Made by a program: the position numbers and the translations under genes
Shown here: positions 52,959-62,452 of the stretch, piece after piece
How positions within the stretch are numbered: the first letter of the stretch is position 1
How the letters are laid out: the number at the start of each line of letters is the position of its first letter
Source of the DNA: Streptomyces fumigatiscleroticus
Lineage (GTDB): Bacteria > Actinomycetota > Actinomycetes > Streptomycetales > Streptomycetaceae
Assembly: GCF_014647975.1 (NCBI RefSeq)
Contig: NZ_BMQF01000015.1
Location: forward strand, 154,641-218,640
Length of the DNA: 64,000 nucleotides
Direction of reading: 5' to 3'
Notes under the pieces: model-generated
Seen by the model: only the letters and a program-made list of their open reading frames with translations
Told to the model about the DNA's origin: nothing
Databases searched by the model: none

Positions 52959-52968
52959 TTTGCGCAAA
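52959..52968. promoter_or_regulatory. LacI-type operator (2), TTTGCGCAAA
   Basis: A perfect 10-bp palindrome, 45 bases before the importer start codon, with the same TTGCGCAA core as the upstream site. Confidence 0.65.
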
Positions 52969-53012
52969 ACATCAGCAGTTTGATCACTGACAACAGATCA
53001 GGAGTTCCCACG

Positions 53013-54299
53013 ATGACGAGGAGAACCCGCAGCGCGACGGCTGCCGCGATCGGCCTGTGCATCACACTCGCCGCTGTCGGCTGCGCCGGCGGCGGCGACG
53101 GCGGTTCGTCCGATGGCCAGGGCACGGTGACCCTCTGGACGAACGCGATGGAAGGGCGCGGTGCCGAGTACTGGAAGGACGCCGCGAAGGCGTACCACGC
53201 GATGCACCCGGACGTCACGATCAAGGTCCAGTCGGTGCAGAACGAGGACCTCGACGGCAAGCTCCAGAACGCGCTCAACTCGAACTCCGCGCCCGACATC
53301 TTCCTGCAGCGCGGTGGCGGCAAGATGCAGGCCATGGTCGACGCCGGCCAGATCCAGGCACTGGATCTGACCGGCACCGACAAGGCGAACGTGGGCGAAG
53401 CGGCCCTCGAAGGCGTCTCGATCGACGGCAAGGTCTACGCGATGCCGCTCGACACGCAGCCCGAGGGCATCTACTACAGCAAGGACCTGTTCAAGAAGGC
53501 CGGCATCACCTCGACGCCGAGGACGATGGACGAGCTTCGGGACGCCGTCGCGAAGCTGAAGGCGATCAAGGTCGCGCCGATCGCGGTCGGCGCCAAGGAC
53601 GCCTGGCCGGCCGCGCACTGGTACTACAACCTGGCCCTGCGCGAGTGCAGCCAGGACACCATGCAGGAGGCCGCCAAGTCGCTCACGTTCGACGACCCGT
53701 GCTGGACCAAGGCCGGCGAGGACCTCGCCGGCCTCCTGGGCACCGAACCCTTCCAGAAGGGTTTCCTCACGGCGACGTCGCAGCAGGGCGCCGGGTCCTC
53801 GGCGGGCATGATCGCCAACCACAAGGCGGCCATGGAACTCATGGGCAACTGGGACCCCGGTGTGATCGCCGATCTGACCCCGGACAAGAAGCCCCTTCCC
53901 GACCTGGGCTGGTTCCCCTTCCCCGCCGTGCCCGGCGGCAAGGGCGACCCGACCGCCATCATGGGCGGCGCCGGCGGATACTCGCTCTCCAAGAACGCAC
54001 CGAAGGAGGCCCTGGACTTCCTCCGGTTCGTCGTGACCAAGGAGCAGCAGGAGGCCTACGCCGAGGCCTTCGACACCATTCCGGTGAACAAGGAGGCCCA
54101 GGGGGTCGTCACCGAGCCCTACAACATCTCGGCATTGCAGGCCTTCAACAAGGCCGCCTACTCGATGCAGTTCCTCGACACCGTGTACGGCCAGAACGTC
54201 GGCAACGCCATGAACATCGCCGTCGTGAACCTGATGGCCGGCAAGGGCTCAGCCGCCGACATCGTCAAGGACGTCAGAGCTGCCGCCGAGAAGGGCTGA
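53013..54299 (+). CDS. ABC sugar transporter, substrate-binding lipoprotein
   Basis: About 428 residues from ATG 53013 behind GGAG. The lipobox is LAAVGC in a signal peptide (MTRRTRSATAAAIGLCITLA), so Cys is lipidated. The mature protein has the solute-binding fold (VTLWTNAMEGRGAEYWKDAA, PDIFLQRGGGKMQAMVDAG, LDTQPEGIYYSKDLFKKAG, MGNWDPGVIADLTP) of the CUT1 group that binds oligosaccharides. First gene of the operon; LacI-type sites lie upstream. The substrate is inferred from the neighbours to be arabino- or xylo-oligosaccharide. Confidence 0.9.
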   Translation: MTRRTRSATAAAIGLCITLAAVGCAGGGDGGSSDGQGTVTLWTNAMEGRGAEYWKDAAKAYHAMHPDVTIKVQSVQNEDLDGKLQNALNSNSAPDIFLQRGGGKMQAMVDAGQIQALDLTGTDKANVGEAALEGVSIDGKVYAMPLDTQPEGIYYSKDLFKKAGITSTPRTMDELRDAVAKLKAIKVAPIAVGAKDAWPAAHWYYNLALRECSQDTMQEAAKSLTFDDPCWTKAGEDLAGLLGTEPFQKGFLTATSQQGAGSSAGMIANHKAAMELMGNWDPGVIADLTPDKKPLPDLGWFPFPAVPGGKGDPTAIMGGAGGYSLSKNAPKEALDFLRFVVTKEQQEAYAEAFDTIPVNKEAQGVVTEPYNISALQAFNKAAYSMQFLDTVYGQNVGNAMNIAVVNLMAGKGSAADIVKDVRAAAEKG

Positions 54300-54309
54300 G
54301 TAAGCAGAC

Positions 54310-55332
54310 ATGAGCGACACCCTGGGCACTGACACGGCCGACGGCCGCCAGTCGCGGGGCACGCCCGGAGCCGAGGACGCGGCCACGTCCGCGCCCCCGG
54401 CTCCGCCGCGAGCGGCTGCGCTCCGCCGAGGCCGTGCCAGGATGCGGCTGGAGATCGCGGTCCTGTCCGCACCGGCGGTCATCACGTTCCTGGCGTTCGT
54501 GATCTTTCCGGTCGCGCTCGCCGCGTACTACGGCTTCTACCAGTGGAAGGGCTACGGAGAGCCCACCGACTGGGTCGGCCTGAACAACTACGAGCTGATC
54601 CTCACCGACTCCGCGTTCCACGACGTCCTGTGGCACAACGGCCTGATCCTGGTGCTCTCGCTGGTCATCCAGGGTCCGCTGGCGATCGTCCTCGCGCTCC
54701 TGCTCAACCAGAAGATCCGCGGCCGCTCGGCCATCCGCGTCCTGATCTTCGTGCCCTACATCATCTCCGAGGTCATCGTCGGCACCGGCTGGAGCCTGAT
54801 GCTCCAGAGCGACGGAGCCGTCAACGACCTGCTGCACCGGATCGGCCTGGGTTCCCTGGAAGCCGACTGGATCGCCGACCCGGACCTGGCCGTCTGGACG
54901 CTGATGGCCATCATCACGTGGAAGTACATCGGCTTCGCGGTGATCCTGATGCTCGCCGGCCTGCAATCGATCCCCGACGAGATCTTCGAGGCCGCGCAGA
55001 TCGACGGCGCCTCCTACTGGCAGATCCAGCGCCGCATCACGCTGCCGCTGCTGGGACCGACGATCCGCATCTGGGCCTTCCTGTCGATCATCGGCTCGCT
55101 CCAGCTGTTCGACCTGGTCTACATCATCTGGGGCCAGTACGTCTCGGGCACCGCGGGCACCTCGACCATGGCGATCTACATGCTCGCCCAGGGCCGCAAC
55201 GCGGGCAACTACGGCTACGGCAGCGCCGTCGCCGTCGTGATGTTCGTGATCTCGCTCATCGTCGCGCTGATCTACCAGCGCTTCGTCCTGCGCCGCGACC
55301 TCAGGGGCGCCGTCACCGAAGGGGCCGTGTGA
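54310..55332 (+). CDS. ABC sugar permease, MalF/UgpA type
   Basis: A 340-residue protein. Six TM helices follow an N-terminal proline-rich tail (PPAPPRAAALRRGRARMR); the EAA loop reads EIFEAAQIDGASYWQIQRRITLPLLGP, the CUT1 permease signature. It starts 10 bases after the binding protein stop and overlaps the second permease by one base (TGATG). Confidence 0.92.
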   Translation: MSDTLGTDTADGRQSRGTPGAEDAATSAPPAPPRAAALRRGRARMRLEIAVLSAPAVITFLAFVIFPVALAAYYGFYQWKGYGEPTDWVGLNNYELILTDSAFHDVLWHNGLILVLSLVIQGPLAIVLALLLNQKIRGRSAIRVLIFVPYIISEVIVGTGWSLMLQSDGAVNDLLHRIGLGSLEADWIADPDLAVWTLMAIITWKYIGFAVILMLAGLQSIPDEIFEAAQIDGASYWQIQRRITLPLLGPTIRIWAFLSIIGSLQLFDLVYIIWGQYVSGTAGTSTMAIYMLAQGRNAGNYGYGSAVAVVMFVISLIVALIYQRFVLRRDLRGAVTEGAV

Positions 55333-56234
55333 TGAGCGCGACGACCACCGCCTCCCGTAGGTCCCCCGCGCCGCGGCCGAAGGCACCCACCGGCCGCCGC
55401 GGCAACCGCGACAAGCCGCAGAAGTGGGGCAGCCCCGTCACCTACTTCATCGCGCTGCTCTTCGTCGGCGTCTGCGTCGCACCGGTGCTCTACATCGTGC
55501 TCGGCGGATTCCGCACCAACTCGCAGATCACCACGGAGCCGGCCGCCCTGCCGCACCCCTGGGTGGTCGGCAACTACACCGGCATCCTGAAGTCGTCGGT
55601 GTTCTGGGGCGAGTTCGCCAACTCCCTCATCGTCGCGCTCACCAGCACCGTCGGCATCGTCGCCCTCGGTCTGATGGTGAGCTTCGTGATCGCGCGTTAC
55701 GACTTCAGGCTCAAGGGCGCGATGTACTCCCTGTTCGCCGCGGGTCTGATGTTCCCGATGGTCATCGCGATCACTCCGCTGTACCTCGTCATCAAGGACC
55801 TCGGCCTCGTCGACAACCTGCTCGGCGTGATCATCCCGCAGATCGCCTTCGGCCTGCCGACGACCGTCATCATTCTCGTGCCGTTCCTCAGAGCCATCCC
55901 GAACGAGATCGAGGAGGCCGCCGCGATCGACGGCATGAGCCGCCTCGGCTTCTTCTTCCGCATGGTGGTCCCACTGTCGCTGCCCGGTGTGGTCACCGTC
56001 GGCATCCTCGGATTCGTCGGCAGCTGGAACAACTACCTCCTGCCCCTGTACGTCCTCAACTCGCAGGCGAACTACACCTTGCCGCTCGGCGTCCAGGTCT
56101 TCTCCTCGCAGTACTCCACGGACACCGCGAAGGTGCTCGCCTTCACCTCACTCGCCATGCTGCCCGCCCTGGTCTTCTTCTCGGTCTTCGAGAAGCGCAT
56201 CGTCGGCGGCCTCACCGGCGCCGTGAAGGGCTGA
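55332..56234 (+). CDS. ABC sugar permease, MalG/UgpE type
   Basis: A 300-residue protein from ATG 55332. The EAA loop is NEIEEAAAIDGMSRLGFFFRMVVPLSLPG. TM helices include YFIALLFVGVCVAPVLYIVL. No ATPase gene follows, so a shared MsiK-type ATPase elsewhere in the genome is inferred. The last gene before a strong hairpin. Confidence 0.92.
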   Translation: MSATTTASRRSPAPRPKAPTGRRGNRDKPQKWGSPVTYFIALLFVGVCVAPVLYIVLGGFRTNSQITTEPAALPHPWVVGNYTGILKSSVFWGEFANSLIVALTSTVGIVALGLMVSFVIARYDFRLKGAMYSLFAAGLMFPMVIAITPLYLVIKDLGLVDNLLGVIIPQIAFGLPTTVIILVPFLRAIPNEIEEAAAIDGMSRLGFFFRMVVPLSLPGVVTVGILGFVGSWNNYLLPLYVLNSQANYTLPLGVQVFSSQYSTDTAKVLAFTSLAMLPALVFFSVFEKRIVGGLTGAVKG

Positions 56235-56269
56235 CACCGGTAGCAGGACCTGAACCGGACCGTCCCGCG

Positions 56270-56302
56270 CCCGCCCCTGCCATGCCTCTCGGCAGGGGCG
56301 GG
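56270..56302 (+). terminator. Hairpin after the permease gene
   Basis: A perfect 12-bp stem, CCCGCCCCTGCC (56270-56281) and GGCAGGGGCGGG (56291-56302), with a 9-base loop and no T-run. It lies between the importer and the arabinofuranosidase gene; it could partially terminate or stabilise the upstream mRNA. Confidence 0.55.
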
Positions 56303-56367
56303 CCGCCGACCGAGGCACCACCCGGCCCGCGACACCCCCGCGCCATTCCCCGGAAAGGACCGCCGCA

Positions 56368-57867
56368 TTGCCCCGCGCCCACATCGAACTGGACAGACAG
56401 GCCGTCATCGCTCCTGTCCGGCGCCGCACCTTCGGCTCGTTCGTCGAGCACCTGGGCCGCTGCGTGTACACCGGGCTCTACGAGCCCGGACACCCGAGCG
56501 CGAACGAGGACGGGTTCCGCATGGACGTCGTCGAACTCGTCAGGGAACTCGGCAGCACGACCATCCGCTACCCGGGCGGCAACTTCGTCTCCGGGTTCCG
56601 CTGGGAGGACTCGGTCGGCCCGCGCGAGAAACGCCCGGTACGCCGCGACCTCGCCTGGCGCTCGCTCGAATCGAACCAGGTCGGCCTCGACGAGTTCGCC
56701 AGGTGGCTCAAGCTCACCGACTCCGAGCTGATGCTGGCGGTCAACGTGGCCACACGAGGCATCCTGCCCGCCCTGGACCTGCTCGAGTACGCCAACCACC
56801 CGTCCGGCACGGCGCTGTCGGACCTGCGCATCGCCAACGGCACACCAGAACCGCACAACGTGCGCATGTGGTGCCTCGGCAACGAGATGGACGGCCCCTG
56901 GCAGACCGGATTCATGACGGCGGACGACTACGGCAAGCTGGCCGCCCGCACCGCCGCCGCGATGAAGAGGGCCGACAAGGACCTCGAGCTCGTCGTCTGC
57001 GGCTCCTCCGGATCCACCATGCCGACCTTCGGCGACTGGGAACGCACCGTACTCGAGCACAGCTACGACCACGTCGACTACGTCTCGTGCCATGCGTACT
57101 ACCAGGAGCACGACGGCGACCTGGGCTCCTTCCTCGCCTCGGCGACCGACATGGACTACTTCATCGACACCGTCGTCGCGACCGCCGACCACGTGGGGCA
57201 CAAGAAGCGCTCCCACAAGAAGATCAACGTCTCCTTCGACGAGTGGAACGTCTGGTACCTCAAGGAGCATCTGGAGTCCGAGGAGATCCAGGACGAGTGG
57301 CGCCACGCCCCCCGGCTCCTGGAGGACACCTACACGGTGGCGGACGCCGTCGTCGTCGGCAACCTGCTGATGACGCTCCTCCGCCGCAGCGACCGCGTCA
57401 CCTCGGCATCCCTCGCACAGCTCGTCAACGTGATCGCTCCGATCAGGACCGAGCCCGGCGGCCCGGCCTGGCGCCAGACGACCTTCTACCCGTTCTCGAT
57501 CACGAGCCGGCTCGCCTCCGGCGAGGTCGTCCGACCCCTGATCGAGGCGCCGACGTACGAAACGGCGCGCTACGGAGAGGCGTCCGTCGTCGACGCCGTC
57601 GCGACCGTCGACGAGGACCGGGCCGCGGTCTTCCTCGTCAACCGCGACCTGGCACAGGCCGCGCAGGTCACGATCGATGTGCGCAGCCTCGGCTCCTCGC
57701 ACATCACCGAGGCGGTCACGCTCGCCGACTCCGACGTGTACGCGAAGAACACGCTCGCCCGGCAGGACCGGGTGACCCCGGCCGCCAACGACGGCGCGGC
57801 ACTCGCCGACGGCATGCTCACCATCGAACTGCCGCCGACGTCGTGGACGGCGGTCGCCCTCCGGTGA
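56368..57867 (+). CDS. GH51 alpha-L-arabinofuranosidase
   Basis: A 499-residue protein from TTG 56368 behind GGAAAGGAC. The acid/base is Glu173 in WCLGNEMDG and the nucleophile Glu292 in NVSFDEWNVWY. The family start RRTFGSFVEHLGRCVYTGLY and RYPGGNFVSGFRWED are GH51 signatures. No signal peptide, so it cleaves imported arabinose-containing oligosaccharides. A hairpin and 130 bases separate it from the importer. Confidence 0.95.
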   Translation: MPRAHIELDRQAVIAPVRRRTFGSFVEHLGRCVYTGLYEPGHPSANEDGFRMDVVELVRELGSTTIRYPGGNFVSGFRWEDSVGPREKRPVRRDLAWRSLESNQVGLDEFARWLKLTDSELMLAVNVATRGILPALDLLEYANHPSGTALSDLRIANGTPEPHNVRMWCLGNEMDGPWQTGFMTADDYGKLAARTAAAMKRADKDLELVVCGSSGSTMPTFGDWERTVLEHSYDHVDYVSCHAYYQEHDGDLGSFLASATDMDYFIDTVVATADHVGHKKRSHKKINVSFDEWNVWYLKEHLESEEIQDEWRHAPRLLEDTYTVADAVVVGNLLMTLLRRSDRVTSASLAQLVNVIAPIRTEPGGPAWRQTTFYPFSITSRLASGEVVRPLIEAPTYETARYGEASVVDAVATVDEDRAAVFLVNRDLAQAAQVTIDVRSLGSSHITEAVTLADSDVYAKNTLARQDRVTPAANDGAALADGMLTIELPPTSWTAVALR

Positions 57868-59660
57868 GCGACGACACGAGCCCCGTCCGGGAGCCGGCCC
57901 CTCTCCGGAGCGGCGACCCGGCCCGTGAGTCGCCGGACCCGGTCGCCGAACGCCGCGAGGTGACCTGTGCGGTGCGCGACGGAACACGGCTGCGGACCGT
58001 CCTGCTGGTTCCGCACGGGACCGGTCCGTGGCCGGCCCTGCTGACCCGCCATCCCTACGACGTGACCCGTGAGGAACACGACGGGATGCTCGACGTCGGG
58101 CGCCTCGTCGCCGCCGGTTACCTCGTCGCGCTCCAGGACGTGCGGGGCCGCTTCGGCTCCGAAGGCGTCTTCGACCCCTGTGCGCAGGAGGTGGCCGACG
58201 GCGCCGACGCCGTGGCCTGGCTCGCGGCGCGTCCCGAATGCACCGGCACCGTCGGCATGTGGGGCGCGTCCTACGCCTCGGACACCCAGTTCAGCGCCCT
58301 CCTGGGAGGCGCCCCGGCGTTGCGGGCGATCGCTCCCGCCATGACGCCGGCGATGTCGGCGCTCGACGGTTTCCGGTTCCGCGGCGGGGTGCCGGAGATC
58401 GGAAGCACCCTCGCGTGGACGCACTACGCGATCGCCCCGGACCTGATCACGCGCATCGGTTCCGCCCGCGAACGGGAGGCGGAGCGCAAGCGGTGGGAGG
58501 CGACCGAGCGGGCGATCGCGACCCGCGACGCGTTCCGGGCCGGAACCCCGCACGCCGGATGGGACGCCGAGGCGATCGTCGGGTGGGGTCTGGACCGGTT
58601 GCGGGAGCCGCTCGGGTCGGCGCGTCACCGCGAGGGGAAGATCGTCGACCGGATCGAGGCGGTCGACATCCCGGTCTTCCTGATCGGCGGGTGGTTCGAC
58701 GTCTTCCTCGGATCGACCCTGGAGCTCCACCGGCGGCTGTTGCGCCGCGCGAAGGACACCGGCGGGCCGGTGCCTCGACTTCTGGTCGGCCCCTGGTCGC
58801 ATGACAACTGGTCGGGCCGGACAGCCGGTGTGGACTTCGGGCCGGGCGCGTCCGCCGACGATCTCGGCGACGGCGGAGACCTCACCGCGCGGCACGTGCG
58901 GTTCTTCGACACCGTCCTGCGCGCGGGCGCGGCGGACATGCCGCCGGTGCGCGTGTTCCTGATGGGCTCGAACCGGTGGATCGACCTGGACGAGTTCCCC
59001 CCGCGCGGCACGCGGACGCTTGAGCTGTACCTGAACGCCGGGGGAACACTCGCAACCGAGCCGGCCGAGAGCGGTGAACGGCGGCTGACCAGCGATCCGG
59101 CATCCCCGGTGCCGACGTGCGGCGGTGCGGTGCTCCTCTTCGCGCCGTTCGAGGCGGGACCCGCCGACCAGACGGCGATCGAGGCGCGGCAGGACGTGGT
59201 CTCGTGGCGCACCGAGCCGCTCGCCGAGGAACTCACCGTGCTGGGCGCGGTCCATGCCGTCGTCCACCTCGCGACCACGGGAACGGACGCGGATGTGGTG
59301 GTGCGGCTGTGCGACGAGCACCCGGACGGCAGCAGCCTCGTCGTCACCGACGGCGTGCAGCGGGGGTCGGCGCGCTCCGTCGACCCGGTCACGGGCCTGG
59401 GCGACAGACGGCCGCTCGAGCCGTACCAGGAGCAGGAGTTCGTCGTGGACCTCTGGTCGACGGCACACACGTTCCTGCCGGGCCACCGGGTGCGTGTCGA
59501 CATCGCACCGAGTTCGTCACCCCGCTGGGAGGTCGGGCGCAATGCCTTCGATCCGGCCGGGGCGACCACGGAGCCCACCGCGGCGGACTACACGATCCAT
59601 CACGGTGCCGCCCGTCCGAGCCGCCTCGTCCTCCAGGTCACGACGACAGCACCGCGATGA
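57864..59660 (+). CDS. CocE/NonD (S15) family hydrolase
   Basis: About 598 residues from GTG 57864, overlapping the arabinofuranosidase stop (GTGA), so it is cotranslated. The alpha/beta-hydrolase N-domain has GMWGASYASDTQFSALLGGAP (nucleophile Ser in GxSYxS), IPVFLIGGWFDVFLGSTLEL and PRLLVGPWSHDNWS (acid and His regions). The C-terminal jelly-roll (LELYLNAGGTL, VHLATTGTDADVVVRLCDEH) is that of X-Pro dipeptidyl-peptidases and CocE. Context suggests an esterase acting on acylated arabinoxylan fragments; this is inference. Confidence 0.82.
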   Translation: MSDDTSPVREPAPLRSGDPARESPDPVAERREVTCAVRDGTRLRTVLLVPHGTGPWPALLTRHPYDVTREEHDGMLDVGRLVAAGYLVALQDVRGRFGSEGVFDPCAQEVADGADAVAWLAARPECTGTVGMWGASYASDTQFSALLGGAPALRAIAPAMTPAMSALDGFRFRGGVPEIGSTLAWTHYAIAPDLITRIGSAREREAERKRWEATERAIATRDAFRAGTPHAGWDAEAIVGWGLDRLREPLGSARHREGKIVDRIEAVDIPVFLIGGWFDVFLGSTLELHRRLLRRAKDTGGPVPRLLVGPWSHDNWSGRTAGVDFGPGASADDLGDGGDLTARHVRFFDTVLRAGAADMPPVRVFLMGSNRWIDLDEFPPRGTRTLELYLNAGGTLATEPAESGERRLTSDPASPVPTCGGAVLLFAPFEAGPADQTAIEARQDVVSWRTEPLAEELTVLGAVHAVVHLATTGTDADVVVRLCDEHPDGSSLVVTDGVQRGSARSVDPVTGLGDRRPLEPYQEQEFVVDLWSTAHTFLPGHRVRVDIAPSSSPRWEVGRNAFDPAGATTEPTAADYTIHHGAARPSRLVLQVTTTAPR

Positions 59661-59690
59661 GACCGACCGACCTCGACACGATTGCCCGCG

Positions 59691-60749
59691 TCATCGGCGT
59701 GGTGCCGCGGTCGCCGGGGCGGGTCCGGTGGAGGCACGGACGACCAGCTCGGTGGCCAGCTTCATGCGGGCAGGGGACCGGGCGCCGCCGCTCTCGCCCC
59801 GGGAGAGCTCGATCAGGAGCTTGACCGCCGCGGCGCCCAGCTCGGTGCTGGGCTGTCTGACGGTCGTCAGCCCGGGGGTGATGTACTGCGCCTCGGGCAG
59901 GTCGTCGAAACCGATGACACTGATGTCCTCGGGAATCCGCCGGCCCCGGGCAGCCAGTGCGTCGTAGACGCCGAGTGCCATGGAGTCCGCGCAGGCGAAG
60001 ATCCCCGTGATCCCCGGGTCGTCGTCGAGCAGGGCGTGGGTGGCGGTCGCCGCCTTGGCGCGGTTCCATCCGCCGTGGGTCACCGACACCGTGGCACTGC
60101 CGGCGGTCGCCGTGTCGGCCGCCGCACGGAAACCGTCGACGCGCGCTCGGCTGAAGAGATGGCGGGCATGGCCGGCGACCACCCCCATCCGCACATGGCC
60201 GAGGGACAGAAGGTGCTCGGCGGCCATACGGCCGCCTTCCCAGTTCGCCACGCCGACGCTTGTCACCCCTGACGGCGGTGTGCTCATCGGGTCGATCAGC
60301 ACGACGGGGACGCCTGCGGCGAAGAGTGCGCCGAACTGCCGCGAGGCGGGATCGACCAGCGTCCCGATCACGCCGAGGGTGCGCCTCCTCAGCACCCGCG
60401 ACACCCAGTCGCCGTTCGGCTCTACGAGCGTCAGCACGACATCCAGTCCCGCTGCCGCCGCTTCTCGCCCGACCCCGGCTATCAGCAGGTTCGCCCATGA
60501 CCCCTCGAAGTGGGTGACCACGAGATCGAGCACGCTGGACAAGCCGCCCTCGTCCCGCACGCTCTCGCCCTTGGACCCGGCCCGGCGGGTGTAGCCGACG
60601 GCTTGCACGGCTTCCATGACCCTCGCGCGCGTCTCCGCCGAGACGTCGGTTCCGCCTCGCAGCACCTTGGACACGGTGGGCACGCTCGTACCGGCGGTTT
60701 TGGCCACCAAGGACAGTGTGGGGCGCGATCCGGCTGGTCGGGGGGGCAT
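59691..60749 (-). CDS. LacI-family repressor
   Basis: A 352-residue protein. HTH: LSLVAKTAGTSVPTVSKVLR, then the hinge helix SAETRARVMEAVQAVGY. The periplasmic-binding-like core (LDLVVTHFEGSWANLLIAG, VPVVLIDPMSTPPSGVTSVG, FACADSMALGVYDALAARGR) binds a sugar effector. Convergent with the hydrolase gene (30 bases between stops). The TTGCGCAA sites upstream of the importer are probably its operators. ATG 60749 has no Shine-Dalgarno sequence; a leaderless message is possible (TTAACC -10-like element 8 bases before it). Confidence 0.88.
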   Translation of the reverse strand: MPPRPAGSRPTLSLVAKTAGTSVPTVSKVLRGGTDVSAETRARVMEAVQAVGYTRRAGSKGESVRDEGGLSSVLDLVVTHFEGSWANLLIAGVGREAAAAGLDVVLTLVEPNGDWVSRVLRRRTLGVIGTLVDPASRQFGALFAAGVPVVLIDPMSTPPSGVTSVGVANWEGGRMAAEHLLSLGHVRMGVVAGHARHLFSRARVDGFRAAADTATAGSATVSVTHGGWNRAKAATATHALLDDDPGITGIFACADSMALGVYDALAARGRRIPEDISVIGFDDLPEAQYITPGLTTVRQPSTELGAAAVKLLIELSRGESGGARSPARMKLATELVVRASTGPAPATAAPRR

Positions 60750-60873
60750 GGGGACAGGTTAACCGGCGAGGAGGCCGTCCGGGGGCCAGGGGCCGGGGAG
60801 GCACCTCGACCGGCGCCGGGCCGGCTGCGGGCGGGGGCCTTTCGGGGTGCGGCACCCGCCCGCGCACCGAGCC

Positions 60874-62409
60874 TCACACGGACGGCGCCGGGGCCGGGAC
60901 GTACTCGAACCAGTCGAAGGCGACCGCGCCCTCGGTGGCGTACATGCCGATCACACGGCCGGTGAAGCCGCAGGCGACCTCGGTGGACAGGTAGCGCCCG
61001 TCCAGTTCGGCGAGCGGCAGGGCGTCCGGAGCGTCGGGATCGCCGAGCCAGAAGGCGATGGTGTCGGGGCCCGTGGTCCCGCCGTCGGTGAGTTCGGGCG
61101 ACGCGGGCACGAGGCCCGACGTCCGGATCGTCACGGTGAGGAGCAGCGGCCCGGCCGGGACCGGCCGGCGGGCCACTCTCTGGCGCAGCGGCCCGATCCG
61201 GGCGACGACGCCGACCTCCCCGTCCCCGGCCTCCACTTCGTAGTGGTGGGCCTCGTCCAGGCGCACGCAGAGACCGCCGCGTCCCGTACCCGGGTCGATC
61301 TCGGCGGTGACGCGGCAGTCGTGGTGCTGCTGGCGGCGGCCGACGAAGGTGTACCCGGGGCGGTCGAGGGTGGGGCCGGTGGCGCGGAGGACCAGCCGGC
61401 CGGGGCGCTCGGTGAGCGACCAGGAGCCCTCCGGGCGGGCGAACGGCGAGATCCAGTGCGGCGCGAGGGCGGGCCCGTCGAAGTCGTCGCGGGCGGGCGG
61501 GGCCGGAACGGGATGCCAGGCACCGCCCGGGGCCGCGTGTCTCTCGGGAACGGGCGCGACGACGGGCCAGCCGTCCTCGTCCCACTCCACGGGGGTCAGG
61601 AACGTCTCGCGGCCGAGCACGTGCACGTCGGGCGTGAAGCCGCGGGGGCGGACGCCGAGCAGCACCATCCACCAGCTGCCGTCGGGAGCCTGCACCAGGT
61701 CGGCGTGGCCGGTGTTCTGGATGGAGCGGGCGGTACCGCTGTGGGACAGCAGGGGGTTGGCGGGTGCGCCCTCCCAGGGACCGCGCGGTGAGCGGCTGCG
61801 GGCCATGGACACGCTGTGGCCGCGTTCCGTGCCGCCTTCCGCGATCAGCAGGTACCACCAGTCGCCGATGCGGTAGAGGTGCGGCGCCTCGGGGTACTTG
61901 AGGCCGCTGCCCGACCACGTGGCGAAAGGCCCCTCCAGCACCTCCCCCTTGACCGGGTCGATCCGGGCCATGTTGATGCCCCCTTCGGGGCCGGAGAAGG
62001 CGCACCAGCAGGTGCCGTCCTCCTCCCACGCCAGGTCGGGGTCGATCCCGGGCAGGTCGATCCACACCGGGTCGCTCCACGGCCCCTCGGGCCGCTCGGC
62101 CGAGACGACGAAGTTGCCGCCACCGTCGATATTGGTGTTGATGACCCAGTAGCGGCCGTCGTGGTGGCGGATCGTGGGGGCGTAGAGGCCTCCGGACGCC
62201 TTGGCGCCGGGGAGGGGAAGCGGCAGTTGCCCGGGCCGGTCGAGCACGTTGCCGATCTGCTCCCAGTGCACGAGGTCCTTGCTGTGGAACAGCGGCAGCC
62301 CGGGGAAGTACTCGAAGCTGGAGCACACCAGGTAGTAGTCGTCACCGACCCGGCACACGCTCGGATCGGGATGGAACCCGCTGATCACAGGGTTGTCGTA
62401 CACATACAT
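60874..62409 (-). CDS. GH43 beta-xylosidase/arabinofuranosidase-type enzyme
   Basis: About 511 residues. ATG 62409 with AAGGGA upstream gives MYVYDNPVISGFHPDPSVCR, the usual GH43 start; a further in-frame start at 62436 is less likely. Catalytic regions: Asp14 in HPDPS, the pKa-modulating Asp near PGIDPDLAWEEDG and the acid Glu near KYPEAPHLY. The C-terminal beta-sandwich (GH43_C2-like concanavalin fold: LAPHWISPFARPEGSWSLTE, EIDPGTGRGGLCVRLDEAHH) is that of XynB-type GH43_11/12. No signal peptide. It lies behind the LacI gene on the same strand. Confidence 0.9.
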   Translation of the reverse strand: MYVYDNPVISGFHPDPSVCRVGDDYYLVCSSFEYFPGLPLFHSKDLVHWEQIGNVLDRPGQLPLPLPGAKASGGLYAPTIRHHDGRYWVINTNIDGGGNFVVSAERPEGPWSDPVWIDLPGIDPDLAWEEDGTCWCAFSGPEGGINMARIDPVKGEVLEGPFATWSGSGLKYPEAPHLYRIGDWWYLLIAEGGTERGHSVSMARSRSPRGPWEGAPANPLLSHSGTARSIQNTGHADLVQAPDGSWWMVLLGVRPRGFTPDVHVLGRETFLTPVEWDEDGWPVVAPVPERHAAPGGAWHPVPAPPARDDFDGPALAPHWISPFARPEGSWSLTERPGRLVLRATGPTLDRPGYTFVGRRQQHHDCRVTAEIDPGTGRGGLCVRLDEAHHYEVEAGDGEVGVVARIGPLRQRVARRPVPAGPLLLTVTIRTSGLVPASPELTDGGTTGPDTIAFWLGDPDAPDALPLAELDGRYLSTEVACGFTGRVIGMYATEGAVAFDWFEYVPAPAPSV

Positions 62410-62452
62410 AGAAACGTCATCCCTTCGAGCCGCCAAGCGCCGGGAGCGAGTC

